A stretch of DNA of 52,275 nucleotides from Bacillus sp. AFS098217 (GTDB taxonomy: Bacteria; Bacillota; Bacilli; Bacillales; Bacillaceae_G), in the NCBI RefSeq assembly GCF_002551815.1, contig NZ_NVPR01000032.1, positions 187,086 through 239,360 of the forward strand, written 5' to 3'. A program made the translations under genes and the position numbers. A model generated the notes under the pieces. That model was given only the letters and a program-made list of their open reading frames with translations. It was not told the DNA's origin and did no database searches. Numbering within the stretch: the first letter of the stretch is position 1; each line of letters begins with the position of its first letter. Shown here piece after piece: positions 35,391 to 44,481 of this stretch.

Positions 35391-36308
35391 TTATCTTTCT
35401 ATTTCTGTTAACATTCGCAGCTGTTCATTATATTTTTCTTCTGGTAACTTCACATAACCAACTTCTTCAGCAAGCTTTCCTACATGCTTCATCATAAATG
35501 CAACATAATCTGCTACACTGCTTTTATTTTGAATCGAAGCATGATTTACATACGCAAACAACGATCTAGACAATGGCTTATACCTACCAGATTGAATCGT
35601 TTCCTTTGTCGGAAATACACCGTTTACTTTTATAGCTTTCACCTTATCTCGATTGGCCATGTAGTAGGCATATCCGACAAACGCGATTGCGTTTGTATCA
35701 TTCATTACCCCTTGCATAATAACTTGATCGTCTTCTGATAACGAAACTGTTTTTGCAAGGCGATTGTTTTGCAAGACGACACTTTGAAAATAATCATACG
35801 TACCAGAATCTACACCTGGCGCATAAAATCGCACTTTTTCATGCGGCCACTTTGGATGTATATATGACCATCGTTTTGTTCTCCCATCTTCGCTCCACAA
35901 TAGGCGTAACTCTTCTATTGTCATATTATCCGCCCATGTATTTTGACGATTCACAATAATTGTGAGACCATCATAAGCAATTTCAAATGGTGTAAACTGG
36001 ATGGAATTTTTCTTCATAAATTTCTCTTCCACTTGTTTCATCGAGCGTGAAGCATTATTAATATCTACTTCTCCTGTTCCAAAACGATGAAATCCTCCTC
36101 CTGTTCCAGAAATACTAATAGAAACTTTCACACGCGGTTCCTTCTTTGTATATTCCTCTGCTACTGCTTCCATAATAGGGAAAACTGTTGAGGATCCATC
36201 AACTCTCACTTCTCCCATTTTATTTGCAGCAGATGCAGTAGACATGTACAAGAACATGGAACATGTCGATACCGCCAAAACCTTAACTGATGTGCTTATC
36301 CACTTCAC
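35391..36308 (-). CDS. pstS: phosphate-binding protein PstS
   Basis: The extracellular phosphate-binding subunit, 305 residues. Phosphate-contact motifs are DGSSTVFPIMEA, SGTGGGF and PGVDSGTYDYF. The signal peptide (about 27 residues) ends in STASA-ANK, a type I site; the only Cys (STCSMF, residue 17) does not fit a lipobox, so the protein may not be lipid-anchored. The start is GTG with AGGAGG upstream. First gene of pstSCAB-phoU, behind a Pho box. Confidence 0.93.
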   Translation of the reverse strand: MKWISTSVKVLAVSTCSMFLYMSTASAANKMGEVRVDGSSTVFPIMEAVAEEYTKKEPRVKVSISISGTGGGFHRFGTGEVDINNASRSMKQVEEKFMKKNSIQFTPFEIAYDGLTIIVNRQNTWADNMTIEELRLLWSEDGRTKRWSYIHPKWPHEKVRFYAPGVDSGTYDYFQSVVLQNNRLAKTVSLSEDDQVIMQGVMNDTNAIAFVGYAYYMANRDKVKAIKVNGVFPTKETIQSGRYKPLSRSLFAYVNHASIQNKSSVADYVAFMMKHVGKLAEEVGYVKLPEEKYNEQLRMLTEIER

Positions 36309-36370
36309 GTGTTTTTCCTCCTAGAAGTAACCTGAAATAACAGGATTACAGGTATAAGAATAATGCTAAA

Positions 36371-36409
36371 CTATTAATTCGGTTTTAATTGTTTGTAAAA
36401 GTTTTGTAA
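36371..36409 (-). promoter_or_regulatory. Pho box with four 11-bp-spaced repeats
   Basis: On the minus strand the hexamers TTTACA (36409-36404), TTTACA (36398-36393), TTAAAA (36387-36382) and TTAATA (36376-36371) follow each other with exactly 5 bases between. This is the PhoP-binding arrangement TT(A/T/C)A(C/A)A in direct repeats. It lies 63 bases before the pstS GTG, with TATTCT as a possible -10 box downstream. Confidence 0.8.
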
Positions 36410-36564
36410 ATTTCTACTTTTTTATTGTAATACGTTATCCTTTCCTCCTTTTCTTTAAATCAACTAGATGACCGGTCCTAAATAAGAATGTGCAATTTTC
36501 CAGCACCCTATTTCGCACATATTACATGCTCGTCCACAATTACTAAAACATATGCATAAAAAGC

Positions 36565-36598
36565 ACAAAAAAGCACACTATCTTTTAAGATAGTGTGC
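36565..36598 (-). terminator. pbpA terminator
   Basis: GCACACTATCTT pairs with AAGATAGTGTGC and is followed by TTTTTT on the minus strand. Confidence 0.9.
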
Positions 36599-36613
36599 CA
36601 AATTCGCATGTTT

Positions 36614-38716
36614 TTATTCTACTTTCTTCCCTTTTTCATCTTTCGGTGCTTCACCTGTTACTTCTTGCTTTTTCAAGTCAAAGTAAGCATCCATAATTTG
36701 ACGGCCGATGTCTCCGTTAATTCCACAGTGATCATCATATATCCATGGAACGACAACAGAGAATGCTACCTCTGGATCATCAAGCGGAGCATAACCTACT
36801 AAAGTTAGGTTATAAATAATTTTACGATTACCATTTGCATCTCTTCCAATTGCCTTATCACCGCCATACGGTACCTGTGCAGTTCCTGTTTTCCCTGCCG
36901 CTTTATATGGTGCCGTTTGAAAATATTTCAAACCTGTACCACCAGCATCATTAAACACCTGTCTAAAACCTTCTTGAATCCGTTTAATCTGACTTTCAGG
37001 CATATCTATACGATTCAATACTTTCGGTTCCATTGACTCAATCACTTTTCCCACTTCATCTGGTTTAGCTGGTGGCTGACGAATTTCTTTTACGACCTGT
37101 GGCTGCATACGGTAACCACCATTTGCGATTGTCGAAACATATTGTGCTAATTGGAGTGGTGTATACGTATCATACTGTCCAATTGCTAAGTCTAATAAGA
37201 AACCTGGTTGCTTACCTGTTCCTCGTTGCCCAGCCGACTCATTTGGTAAATCAATCCCTGTTTTCACCCCAAGTCCAAATTGACTAAAATAATAACGCAT
37301 ATCATCGAATGCTTTTTGTGGAATATCTAACGTACCGCCTTTTTGATATTGCACACCAGCAATTTTCATTGCCGTTTTAAACATATATACGTTAGAAGAC
37401 ATTTTTAAAGCAGTAAGGTCATCGATAGAACCCATGTTTTTCCAAGAGCTTTTTAAAGGTGTACCTTTTATTTTTATCGGTTCATCATACTGATAATCTC
37501 CAGGTTTAATTGCACCTGTTTGATATCCCGTTAGTAGCGTTGCTCCTTTCACCGTTGAACCCATTTCATAAGAACTTGTCATCGTTCCTAATGCATAATC
37601 TTTCACTTCTGTTTTTCCATTTTCCTCGACAAGCTGTTTTCCAGCCATCGATAAAATTTCACCATTTTTCGGGTTCGTCATGACAACAAATGCGCGATCT
37701 AACAATGGTTCCGAACCTTTAAATTTCATTAAATTCTTCGTAATTATGTCTTCTACACGCTTTTGTAGTTCCATATCAATCGTTAAATTTAAATCGTTGC
37801 CTCGTTGCCCTTGAGAGACATTTACTGTTTCTATAATATTACCATCTTTATCTGTAATATTTTTTGTTTCTGTCTTTGTACCGTGAAGTGCATCTTCATA
37901 TTGCTGTTCAATATAACTTTTCCCAACCCGGTCGTTACGATCATAATCGCGAACAAGGTAATAATCTAATCGCTCTTTTGGTAACCCTTCATCTGAGCTT
38001 GTTACACCACCAAGCACGCTGCGGAACATATCATCATACGTATATTTACGATCCCAGTCCACATTCGTATCCACACCTGGTAATAACGCTAAATTTTCAC
38101 TCACTATCGCATATTCTTCCGGTGTTACTTGCTTTTTAATAATTTGTGGCGTCATTGCATATCCGCCGTCCATCTTACTCTTAATTGCAAGCACTTCTAA
38201 ATCTGCTGGTGTTAATTGACTTAGTTCTTCTTCTGTCACGCGGTTTCGCTGACGATCGTCAATTTCTTTATCATCAATTTTTTTCGCTTTAAGTTCTTCA
38301 CGATCTTTTTTTGTGATTTTCGCTTCTGCTTCTTTTTTATGCATTGAAAGCCAGTAATCTTTCTTATCACGATCTGTTAATTTATCTGGTGATACTTCAA
38401 TGAGTTCTGCAAGCTTTTTCGCTGTTTTTAGGCGGTCCTCTGAAGTTGATCCTTTCATTCGTGTAAATGTGATCGTCCGAACAGGATCATTATCTACAAC
38501 AGCACGTCCATATCGATCAAAGATTTTCCCACGCGGAACTGGATTGCTTATCGTTGCGTTTTCCTTTTTCTCAACTTCGTTTTTATACTCCTCACCATGA
38601 ACAATTTGTACATATCCAAGCCTCACAATAACCGCGGAGAACATTAAAAATACGCACAAAAACAACACGTTTAGCCGAAACGGAACGTGGGTCTTTTTCT
38701 TTTTCTTCTTACTCAT
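36614..38716 (-). CDS. pbpA: class B penicillin-binding protein (PbpA/PBP2A type)
   Basis: A transpeptidase of 700 residues that cross-links peptidoglycan. One N-terminal membrane helix (about 15-37, VLFLCVFLMFSAVIVRLG) anchors it outside the cell. The dimerisation region contains PRGKIFDRYGRAVVD. The penicillin-binding domain has SxxK as STVK (about 386), SSN and KTGTAQ (about 607). The position next to yqgE and sodA matches pbpA (yqgF) of B. subtilis, which works in side-wall growth. The tail is basic and rich in K, E and G. Confidence 0.93.
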   Translation of the reverse strand: MSKKKKKKTHVPFRLNVLFLCVFLMFSAVIVRLGYVQIVHGEEYKNEVEKKENATISNPVPRGKIFDRYGRAVVDNDPVRTITFTRMKGSTSEDRLKTAKKLAELIEVSPDKLTDRDKKDYWLSMHKKEAEAKITKKDREELKAKKIDDKEIDDRQRNRVTEEELSQLTPADLEVLAIKSKMDGGYAMTPQIIKKQVTPEEYAIVSENLALLPGVDTNVDWDRKYTYDDMFRSVLGGVTSSDEGLPKERLDYYLVRDYDRNDRVGKSYIEQQYEDALHGTKTETKNITDKDGNIIETVNVSQGQRGNDLNLTIDMELQKRVEDIITKNLMKFKGSEPLLDRAFVVMTNPKNGEILSMAGKQLVEENGKTEVKDYALGTMTSSYEMGSTVKGATLLTGYQTGAIKPGDYQYDEPIKIKGTPLKSSWKNMGSIDDLTALKMSSNVYMFKTAMKIAGVQYQKGGTLDIPQKAFDDMRYYFSQFGLGVKTGIDLPNESAGQRGTGKQPGFLLDLAIGQYDTYTPLQLAQYVSTIANGGYRMQPQVVKEIRQPPAKPDEVGKVIESMEPKVLNRIDMPESQIKRIQEGFRQVFNDAGGTGLKYFQTAPYKAAGKTGTAQVPYGGDKAIGRDANGNRKIIYNLTLVGYAPLDDPEVAFSVVVPWIYDDHCGINGDIGRQIMDAYFDLKKQEVTGEAPKDEKGKKVE

Positions 38717-38825
38717 ACGAACCCCCTCTACCCACAGCTATGTAATGTGAAAGGGACACCTTGTTACAGGTGCCCTCACAGCTGTTTTACATGTCTTTTT
38801 ATTCTAGCATAAAACAAAGAAGAAG

Positions 38826-40103
38826 TTAACCTTCAGGTTCAGTACGATTTGGTGTTGCTTCCCCAGCTACAACGCTTGTCCTATTTATACTTCGCTCATC
38901 ATATTTGACATTTTTAACGGCAAAATAAATAAGAAAATGTCCAGCTCCGAGAATACATAATAAAACAGGTAAACTTTTTTCCGGCAGGAAAAATGAAACT
39001 GCACATAAAAAACTTAAAATTGAACATATTCTTCCGCTATTTAGCCATAGTTCTCGAACAACAATATACTCAACCCGCCATTCTTTTGCCTGTTTTGCTC
39101 TTCCGATTACATCATATGTCATCGATCCATACGGAACGAGTAAGATCGGATAGGCAATTGCAATACAAGCTGCATAAATGAGCAATTTTACATATGTAAC
39201 ATGAAAAATAACCAAGAACACCACAGCGTATAAAATAATTCCACCAAGTAAAATCGCCTTTTTTCTCCACTCTTTCTTTAACATACGTGCAACCAAGTAA
39301 TAACATACAAATGAAACAGCTGAATTGACTAAACTATACTTCCCTAATGCAAATTCACTTCCAGATGCTAAATAGACGTATACCGAGATAACAAAAACAA
39401 ACGTTCCTTCCCTTAATCCTTGAAAAAAGTGTGCACGAGTAATTCTTCCCCAGTTTTTATCAATCCTACGTTCTTTCAAAACTTGAACAATTTCATACCG
39501 TCCTTCACATTCCCTTTTCGATAAAAAAAAGCTAATGACCACAGCAATTGCAAATAAAGTTAATGAAAGAAAAAAGATAACTGTATAGCCGCTCCACTTC
39601 TCCATACGTGAAATTGTATATCCAGCTGCTATCGGCCCAATCATTCCAGCAAAAGATGTTAGAAGACCGAGAAAACTGTTAAAAAAATCACGTGTTTCCG
39701 GTTCTGTAATTTCAAACGTCAGCAAATTAAATGCAAGCCAATAAAAACCGTATCCAATTCCAAGAAGTCCACCAAGTAATATAATATAGTGTGAAGCATG
39801 TGTTCCTGTAAGTAAAACAACGATAAAAAAAGTCGCTAATGTTCCAACTCCTATTCGCAGTAAAATAGCACGATCGATTCGCTTTGCCAATTTTCCTGCG
39901 AATAGAAAGGTGAGTAGTTGCAATACAACACTTGCTAAATTATATAATCCAAGGTTCACATAGTTTTGGGTTTGCTTCCATAAATAAATGTTAACAAAGG
40001 TATTCGATAAAGAAATAGCAAGTGTATATAATCCCCCCATAATAAGTAGTAATACTAAATCGCGATTCACCTCAACATCGCCAATTATATGTTTCCACTT
40101 CAT
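38826..40103 (-). CDS. yqgE: MFS transporter YqgE
   Basis: A 425-residue major-facilitator transporter with twelve hydrophobic segments and the short basic loops typical of the family (KLAKRIDRAIL after helix 2). It matches YqgE by place between sodA and pbpA. The substrate is unknown. A GGGCACC/GGTGTCCC hairpin near 38753-38775 could end transcription, but its T-run is weak. Confidence 0.85.
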   Translation of the reverse strand: MKWKHIIGDVEVNRDLVLLLIMGGLYTLAISLSNTFVNIYLWKQTQNYVNLGLYNLASVVLQLLTFLFAGKLAKRIDRAILLRIGVGTLATFFIVVLLTGTHASHYIILLGGLLGIGYGFYWLAFNLLTFEITEPETRDFFNSFLGLLTSFAGMIGPIAAGYTISRMEKWSGYTVIFFLSLTLFAIAVVISFFLSKRECEGRYEIVQVLKERRIDKNWGRITRAHFFQGLREGTFVFVISVYVYLASGSEFALGKYSLVNSAVSFVCYYLVARMLKKEWRKKAILLGGIILYAVVFLVIFHVTYVKLLIYAACIAIAYPILLVPYGSMTYDVIGRAKQAKEWRVEYIVVRELWLNSGRICSILSFLCAVSFFLPEKSLPVLLCILGAGHFLIYFAVKNVKYDERSINRTSVVAGEATPNRTEPEG

Positions 40104-40171
40104 ACATAACTCTCCTTTACTTCATGTTCTAGTCTTCCAAAGACAAGCACAATTATGTAAAAGAAAGCATA

Positions 40172-40201
40172 CAAAAAAGCTAGGAGAATATCCCCTAGCT
40201 T
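40172..40201 (-). terminator. sodA terminator
   Basis: AAGCTAGGGG-ATAT-TCTCCTAGCTT on the minus strand, followed by TTTT. Confidence 0.85.
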
Positions 40202-40238
40202 CTTCAGTATCAAATTGCATAAAGCAGAACAAACAATA

Positions 40239-40850
40239 TTATTTAGCTTCTTGGTAACGTTTTTCAGCTGCGTTCCAGTCTACAACGTTCCAGAATGCAC
40301 CGATGTAGTCAGGACGACGGTTTTGATAATGTAAGTAGTAAGCATGTTCCCAAACGTCTAAACCGATAACTGGAGTTTTACCTTCTGTTAAAGGTGAGTC
40401 TTGGTTTGGAGTGCTTGTTACTTCTAGTTCACCGTTGTTTACTACTAGCCAAGCCCAACCAGAACCAAAGCGAGTTGCACCAGCTTTTGCAAATTCTGTT
40501 TTGAATGCATCAAAGCTACCGAATTTCGCTTCAATTGCAGCTGCAAGTTCACCTACTGGTTGTCCACCACCATTTGGAGATAGGATTGTCCAGAAGAAAG
40601 TGTGGTTTGCATGTCCGCCACCATTATTTCGTACTGCAGTACGAATTGCTTCTGGTACTTCATTTAAGTGTGCAACTAACTCTTCAACACTTTTGTCAGC
40701 TAATTCTGCATGACCTTCTAACGCAGCGTTTAAGTTTGTTACGTAAGTGTTGTGGTGTTTTGTATGATGGATGTTCATTGTTTCTTTATCAAAGTGAGGT
40801 TCTAAAGCATCATACGCATAAGGTAAATTTGGTAATTCATGTTTTGCCAT
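40239..40850 (-). CDS. sodA: manganese superoxide dismutase
   Basis: A cytosolic superoxide dismutase, 203 residues. The Fe/Mn-SOD pattern is complete: [10 protein letters not shown] near 28-37 (first ligand), NHTFFW near 82, and the signature [11 protein letters not shown] near 164 (Asp and His ligands). The GGGQ segment before VGELAAAI points to manganese. GGGAGGAA precedes the ATG. Confidence 0.96.
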   Translation of the reverse strand: MAKHELPNLPYAYDALEPHFDKETMNIHHTKHHNTYVTNLNAALEGHAELADKSVEELVAHLNEVPEAIRTAVRNNGGGHANHTFFWTILSPNGGGQPVGELAAAIEAKFGSFDAFKTEFAKAGATRFGSGWAWLVVNNGELEVTSTPNQDSPLTEGKTPVIGLDVWEHAYYLHYQNRRPDYIGAFWNVVDWNAAEKRYQEAK

Positions 40851-40876
40851 TGTTATATTCCTCCCATTTTATGTAT

Positions 40877-40894
40877 TGCCAAAATAAATTGGCA
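40877..40894 (-). promoter_or_regulatory. inverted repeat in the sodA leader
   Basis: TGCCAA-TTTATT-TTGGCA is a perfect 6-bp inverted repeat 27 bases before the sodA ATG. It may be an operator or a leader hairpin. A weak promoter (TTTTCA, 17 bases, TAAAAT) lies just upstream. Confidence 0.4.
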
Positions 40895-41013
40895 TACAAC
40901 TTCATTTTACCCTAATTGCCATAGGGTGAAAACAAATTAAATCACATTGTGTTGCTATCATTAACGTAGCAAAATACCCATTTCTTTTCAAACAAAATGC
41001 TCACGTATTTCGT

Positions 41014-41040
41014 AAAAAAAGCTTCCTTCTACAAGGAAGC
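41014..41040 (-). terminator. tRNA terminator
   Basis: GCTTCCTT-GTAG-AAGGAAGC read on the minus strand, followed by T7, 34 bases after the tRNA. Confidence 0.85.
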
Positions 41041-41073
41041 TTCTTTTCTGCATTATAAACCACCAAATGGGTA

Positions 41074-41147
41074 TGGACCCTGTAGGACTCGAACCTACGA
41101 CCGGACGGTTATGAGCCGTCTGCTCTAACCAGCTGAGCTAAGGGTCC
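41074..41147 (-). tRNA. tRNA with CAU anticodon, probably tRNA-Ile2 (lysidine-modified)
   Basis: A 74-base cloverleaf on the minus strand: acceptor GGACCCT/AGGGTCC, D arm with AGCTCAGCTGGTTAGAGC, anticodon arm GACGG-CTCATAA-CCGTC, T arm with GGTTCGAGTCC. The anticodon is CAT. The body, with the GGACC acceptor and GACGG anticodon stem, resembles the AUA-reading tRNA-Ile of Bacillus more than elongator tRNA-Met, though the CAT alone cannot decide. The 3' CCA is not encoded. Confidence 0.9.
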
Positions 41148-41473
41148 AGAATTATGTACATGACTACGGCCGAAACTACCGTATTCTCATAGATTATTCC
41201 TACAGCAAAATACTACATAAGTAAATTGCTATGAGGTATATCACTTAAGAAATGTAAGATAAATTTACCATATGAAAAAGAAAAGTGTCAATTGTATTTT
41301 TGTCCTTGATAAGTTGTATTTTTTATAAAAGACGTGTTTTTTAAATCATTAAGTACTTCCTCTAAATATGGTACAGAAACGCGATATAGCTTGTGATTCT
41401 CTAGATACGTACGTTACAATGATTTTATGATTTTATACATAAATCTACATACATAACAAAAGGAAGTGAATCT
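41148..41473. other. intergenic region between tRNA and yqgB, with a tRNA promoter
   Basis: No gene was found. On the minus strand TTGACA (41291-41286), an 18-base spacer and TAAATT (41267-41262) form a good promoter directed at the tRNA, with a leader of about 110 bases. On the plus strand I could not define a convincing promoter for yqgB. Confidence 0.5.
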
Positions 41474-42241
41474 ATGTCCATATTTACACAACTTGTCAAA
41501 AGCCTATACTCACCAAAAGACATGGCGCTTTTCCGTTTTCAAAAAATCGGAAAAACGATTCTGTATATCATGTTGCTCTGCTTAATCACTACCATCCCGA
41601 GAACTTTATTGTACGGAAGCGCGATTCAAGACGGTGTTGGAATCATAAACAAAGCACTTGAACAAGATATTCCGGAATTTAAAATTGAAAACGGAGAGCT
41701 AAAAGCAGAGATTGATAAGCCAATCGAAAAAGAGGATGGTAATTCCATCTTTGTATTCGATCCAAACGCAACGGATACACAAAAATACAACAATAAAATA
41801 GGCTTATTTATCCTCAAAGATAAAGTAATCTCTATGGCGAACGGTCAAACACAAACGTATTCCTATAATGATTTATTAGGTGCTTCTCTTGAGAAAAAGG
41901 ATCTTCAAGACTTTATTTCCTTCTTCAATAGCATTTATCCAATTTTAATGTTCGTTATCGGCGCTTTCGTTTATCTGTTCCAATTATTTATCACATTTTT
42001 AGGTATTACACTTCTTGCCTTCATCGGCTCTGCCATGAGTGGCCAGCGCAAATTATCTTATAAGCAAGTTTGGTCGTTAACTGCTTATAGTTATACAATT
42101 CCAACTATCTTCTTTATGATTATGGATTTATTAAAGGTACACGTCCTTAGTTCAACGCTTATCTACATTGCAGTTATTTTAATTGTTCTATACTTAACAA
42201 TTAAAGAAGTTCCAAAACCAAAAGAAAAACAAGAACTATAA
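41474..42241 (+). CDS. yqgB: DUF1189 family membrane protein YqgB
   Basis: A 255-residue membrane protein of the DUF1189/YqgB family. One membrane helix near residue 30, an extracellular domain of about 100 residues (KIENGELKAEIDKPI), then four helices to the end. Function unknown; members occur across Bacilli. AAAGGAAGTGA precedes the ATG. Confidence 0.8.
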   Translation: MSIFTQLVKSLYSPKDMALFRFQKIGKTILYIMLLCLITTIPRTLLYGSAIQDGVGIINKALEQDIPEFKIENGELKAEIDKPIEKEDGNSIFVFDPNATDTQKYNNKIGLFILKDKVISMANGQTQTYSYNDLLGASLEKKDLQDFISFFNSIYPILMFVIGAFVYLFQLFITFLGITLLAFIGSAMSGQRKLSYKQVWSLTAYSYTIPTIFFMIMDLLKVHVLSSTLIYIAVILIVLYLTIKEVPKPKEKQEL

Positions 42242-42242
42242 A

Positions 42243-42272
42243 AAAAATGCCATTTAGGCATTTTTTTTTTGG
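42243..42272 (+). terminator. yqgB terminator
   Basis: AAATGCC-ATTTA-GGCATTT followed by a T-run, directly after the yqgB stop. Confidence 0.8.
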
Positions 42273-42306
42273 ACAAGCATATATTCCTAGCAAAGGAGTG
42301 AGGAAT

Positions 42307-42654
42307 ATGAAGAGATTAGGTATACTCTTATTTGTGCTTGTTCTCTGTTATGTATTTTACTACGATATAAAAATTGGCACTTTACCAATGTTAAGTTCAT
42401 ATAAAAAAACAACTGCTGCTCAAACTGCAAAAAAAGAAGACACAGATACGAAACAAAAGAAAGAAACAGACACATCGTATAAAGCAATTGAAGTAAAGAC
42501 AGGAGATACGGTTCTCTCAATTACCGAAGCGATTAATAAGAAAAAAGTTCCTTCTATTGAAAAAGTAATTAATGATTTTAAACAATTAAATCAAAATACA
42601 TCTTCTACAAAAATACAGATTGGGAAATCTTACAAATTCCCTTTATATCAATGA
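42307..42654 (+). CDS. yqfZ: LysM-like membrane-anchored protein YqfZ
   Basis: A 115-residue protein with an N-terminal membrane anchor (about 4-19), a K/T/D-rich linker and a C-terminal LysM-like domain (VKTGDTVLSITEAIN, then INDFKQLN and IQIGKSYKFPLY). It is probably anchored outside the membrane and may bind cell wall. The name follows gene order (before ispG). AAAGGAGTGAGG precedes the ATG at 42307. Confidence 0.75.
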   Translation: MKRLGILLFVLVLCYVFYYDIKIGTLPMLSSYKKTTAAQTAKKEDTDTKQKKETDTSYKAIEVKTGDTVLSITEAINKKKVPSIEKVINDFKQLNQNTSSTKIQIGKSYKFPLYQ

Positions 42655-42810
42655 CCCCATTACTTAATCCTTGTCAATTACATAAAGGCGCTGATACAAT
42701 AGTAAAAGTGAAACCGGACATATTGGTTTCTATTTCCTTATATCACATATACTATACTTGATATAAGAGACAAAATAAGAAACTTCTTTTATAAGGAGAG
42801 CGATCTATTC

Positions 42811-43914
42811 GTGAATGAAATGACTCATCGTACAAAAACACGTCCTGTTAAAGTCGGTAATTTAACAATTGGCGGCAACAATGAATTAATTATACAAAGT
42901 ATGACAACAACAAAAACGCATGATGTAGAAGCAACTGTTGCTGAGATCAAACGTTTAGAAGAAGCGGGTTGTCAAATTGTCCGCGTAGCTGTTCCAGACG
43001 AACGTGCAGCAAATGCTATTGCTGATATAAAAAAACAAATTAACATCCCACTTGTTGCTGATATTCATTTTGATTATCGTCTTGCTTTAAAAGCAATTGA
43101 AGGCGGCATTGATAAAGTACGTATCAACCCAGGTAACATCGGGCGTCGTCATAAAGTAGAAGCTGTTGTAAATGCTGCGAAAGAACGCGGTATTCCAATT
43201 CGTATCGGCGTCAATGCAGGTTCATTAGAACGTCATATTTTAGAGAAGTATGGCTATCCTACTGCTGATGGTATGGTTGAAAGTGCACTACATCATATTA
43301 AAATTTTAGAGGATTTGGATTTCCACGATATTATCGTATCTATGAAGGCCTCTGATGTTAATTTAGCAATCGAAGCTTATGAAAAAGCAGCTCGTGCTTT
43401 TGATTATCCATTACACCTAGGTATTACAGAATCTGGAACACTATTTGCTGGAACTGTAAAAAGTGCCGCTGGTCTTGGAGCAATCTTAAGTAAAGGTATC
43501 GGAAATACACTTCGTATTTCATTAAGTGCTGACCCTGTTGAAGAAGTGAAAGTTGCTCGCGAACTGTTAAAGTCATTCGGTCTTGCATCGAACGCCGCAA
43601 CACTTATTTCTTGTCCAACTTGTGGTCGCATTGAAATTGACCTTATCAGTATTGCAAACGAAGTTGAAGAATATATCTCTACACTAAAAGTACCAATTAA
43701 AGTTGCTGTACTTGGATGCGCTGTAAACGGTCCTGGTGAAGCTCGTGAGGCTGATATCGGTATTGCTGGCGCGCGTGGGGAAGGGTTATTATTCCGTAAA
43801 GGAAAAGTAGTTCGAAAAGTACCAGAAGAAACAATGGTAGAAGAACTGAAAAAAGAAATTGATGTAATCGCTGCTGAAATGGCTGCAAATCAAGAAAAAC
43901 AAGAACAAGAATAA
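42811..43914 (+). CDS. ispG: 4-hydroxy-3-methylbut-2-enyl diphosphate synthase IspG
   Basis: IspG, an iron-sulfur enzyme, makes HMBPP from MEcPP, the next-to-last step of the MEP isoprenoid pathway. The 367 residues include [20 protein letters not shown], the TIM-barrel [11 protein letters not shown] and the [4Fe-4S] ligands in SCPTCGR and [10 protein letters not shown]. The start is GTG at 42811 (GGAGAG 10 bases upstream); an ATG three codons later is possible. The last MEP enzyme, IspH, is about 7.4 kb downstream. Confidence 0.96.
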   Translation: MNEMTHRTKTRPVKVGNLTIGGNNELIIQSMTTTKTHDVEATVAEIKRLEEAGCQIVRVAVPDERAANAIADIKKQINIPLVADIHFDYRLALKAIEGGIDKVRINPGNIGRRHKVEAVVNAAKERGIPIRIGVNAGSLERHILEKYGYPTADGMVESALHHIKILEDLDFHDIIVSMKASDVNLAIEAYEKAARAFDYPLHLGITESGTLFAGTVKSAAGLGAILSKGIGNTLRISLSADPVEEVKVARELLKSFGLASNAATLISCPTCGRIEIDLISIANEVEEYISTLKVPIKVAVLGCAVNGPGEAREADIGIAGARGEGLLFRKGKVVRKVPEETMVEELKKEIDVIAAEMAANQEKQEQE

Positions 43915-43960
43915 AAAGAAAAAGAAGAGCTCGTCAGTTTCACAACTGACGAGCTCTTCC
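43915..43960 (-). terminator. long-stem hairpin, terminator for the zur side
   Basis: GAAGAGCTCGTCAGT pairs perfectly (15 bp) with ACTGACGAGCTCTTC. The T-rich run (TTTTTCTTTTT) is on the minus strand, so it stops transcripts from zur; on the plus strand there is no T-run after it, although the stem may still protect or end ispG mRNA. Confidence 0.7.
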
Positions 43961-44054
43961 CTTGCTATTGGCGGACCGTAATACCCCCATCTCAAAATTC
44001 AGTAAAAGCAACTAAGTTGAGTGAGCAAGCTCACCCACTTATTAAGGTTTCACT

Positions 44055-44468
44055 TTACTTTGCACACTTTGGGCAACGCCCATATATTTCAAACTTATGT
44101 CCTGTTACCTCATATCCTTTAAAATCTTTATTCATAAAATCCATTGGACAGGAAGTAATTTCTTTTGTCCCACCACAATCCAAACAAATAAAATGATGAT
44201 GGTGTTCCATAACCGAGCATGTAAAACGAAAATTCTTTTCTCCATTTAGTTCTGTCTGCTCCAAAACACCAATCTCAGCAAATACAGTTAAATTTCGATA
44301 GATTGTATCAAAACTTAATCCTGGATAATCATCTTTCATATGCTCTAAAACGTCTTTTGCGGTTAAATAACGATTATGAGCCGCAAATAATCGCAGCATT
44401 TCTTCACGTTTTCCAGTATGTTTATACCCTTTTTCTTTCATAAGGCGTAAAGCTTCTGTTAGATTCAT
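44055..44468 (-). CDS. zur: zinc uptake regulator Zur (Fur family)
   Basis: A Fur-family repressor that binds DNA when loaded with zinc. From the ATG at 44468 it has 137 residues: an N-terminal winged helix with [20 protein letters not shown], the His cluster EHHHHFICL, and two structural zinc pairs (CLDCGG and CPKC). [11 protein letters not shown] matches Zur of B. subtilis. AGGGA lies upstream of the ATG, 13 bases after the permease stop. It is the third gene of the zinc operon. Confidence 0.92.
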   Translation of the reverse strand: MNLTEALRLMKEKGYKHTGKREEMLRLFAAHNRYLTAKDVLEHMKDDYPGLSFDTIYRNLTVFAEIGVLEQTELNGEKNFRFTCSVMEHHHHFICLDCGGTKEITSCPMDFMNKDFKGYEVTGHKFEIYGRCPKCAK

Positions 44469-44481
44469 AACTATCCCTACT

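Noticed and set aside
38751-38776. Strong terminator after yqgE
   Set aside because: The stem is good but the following T-run is poor; mentioned only as possible.
41270-41326. 18-codon ORF downstream of the tRNA promoter
   Set aside because: No ribosome binding site and no family resemblance; it overlaps the tRNA promoter.
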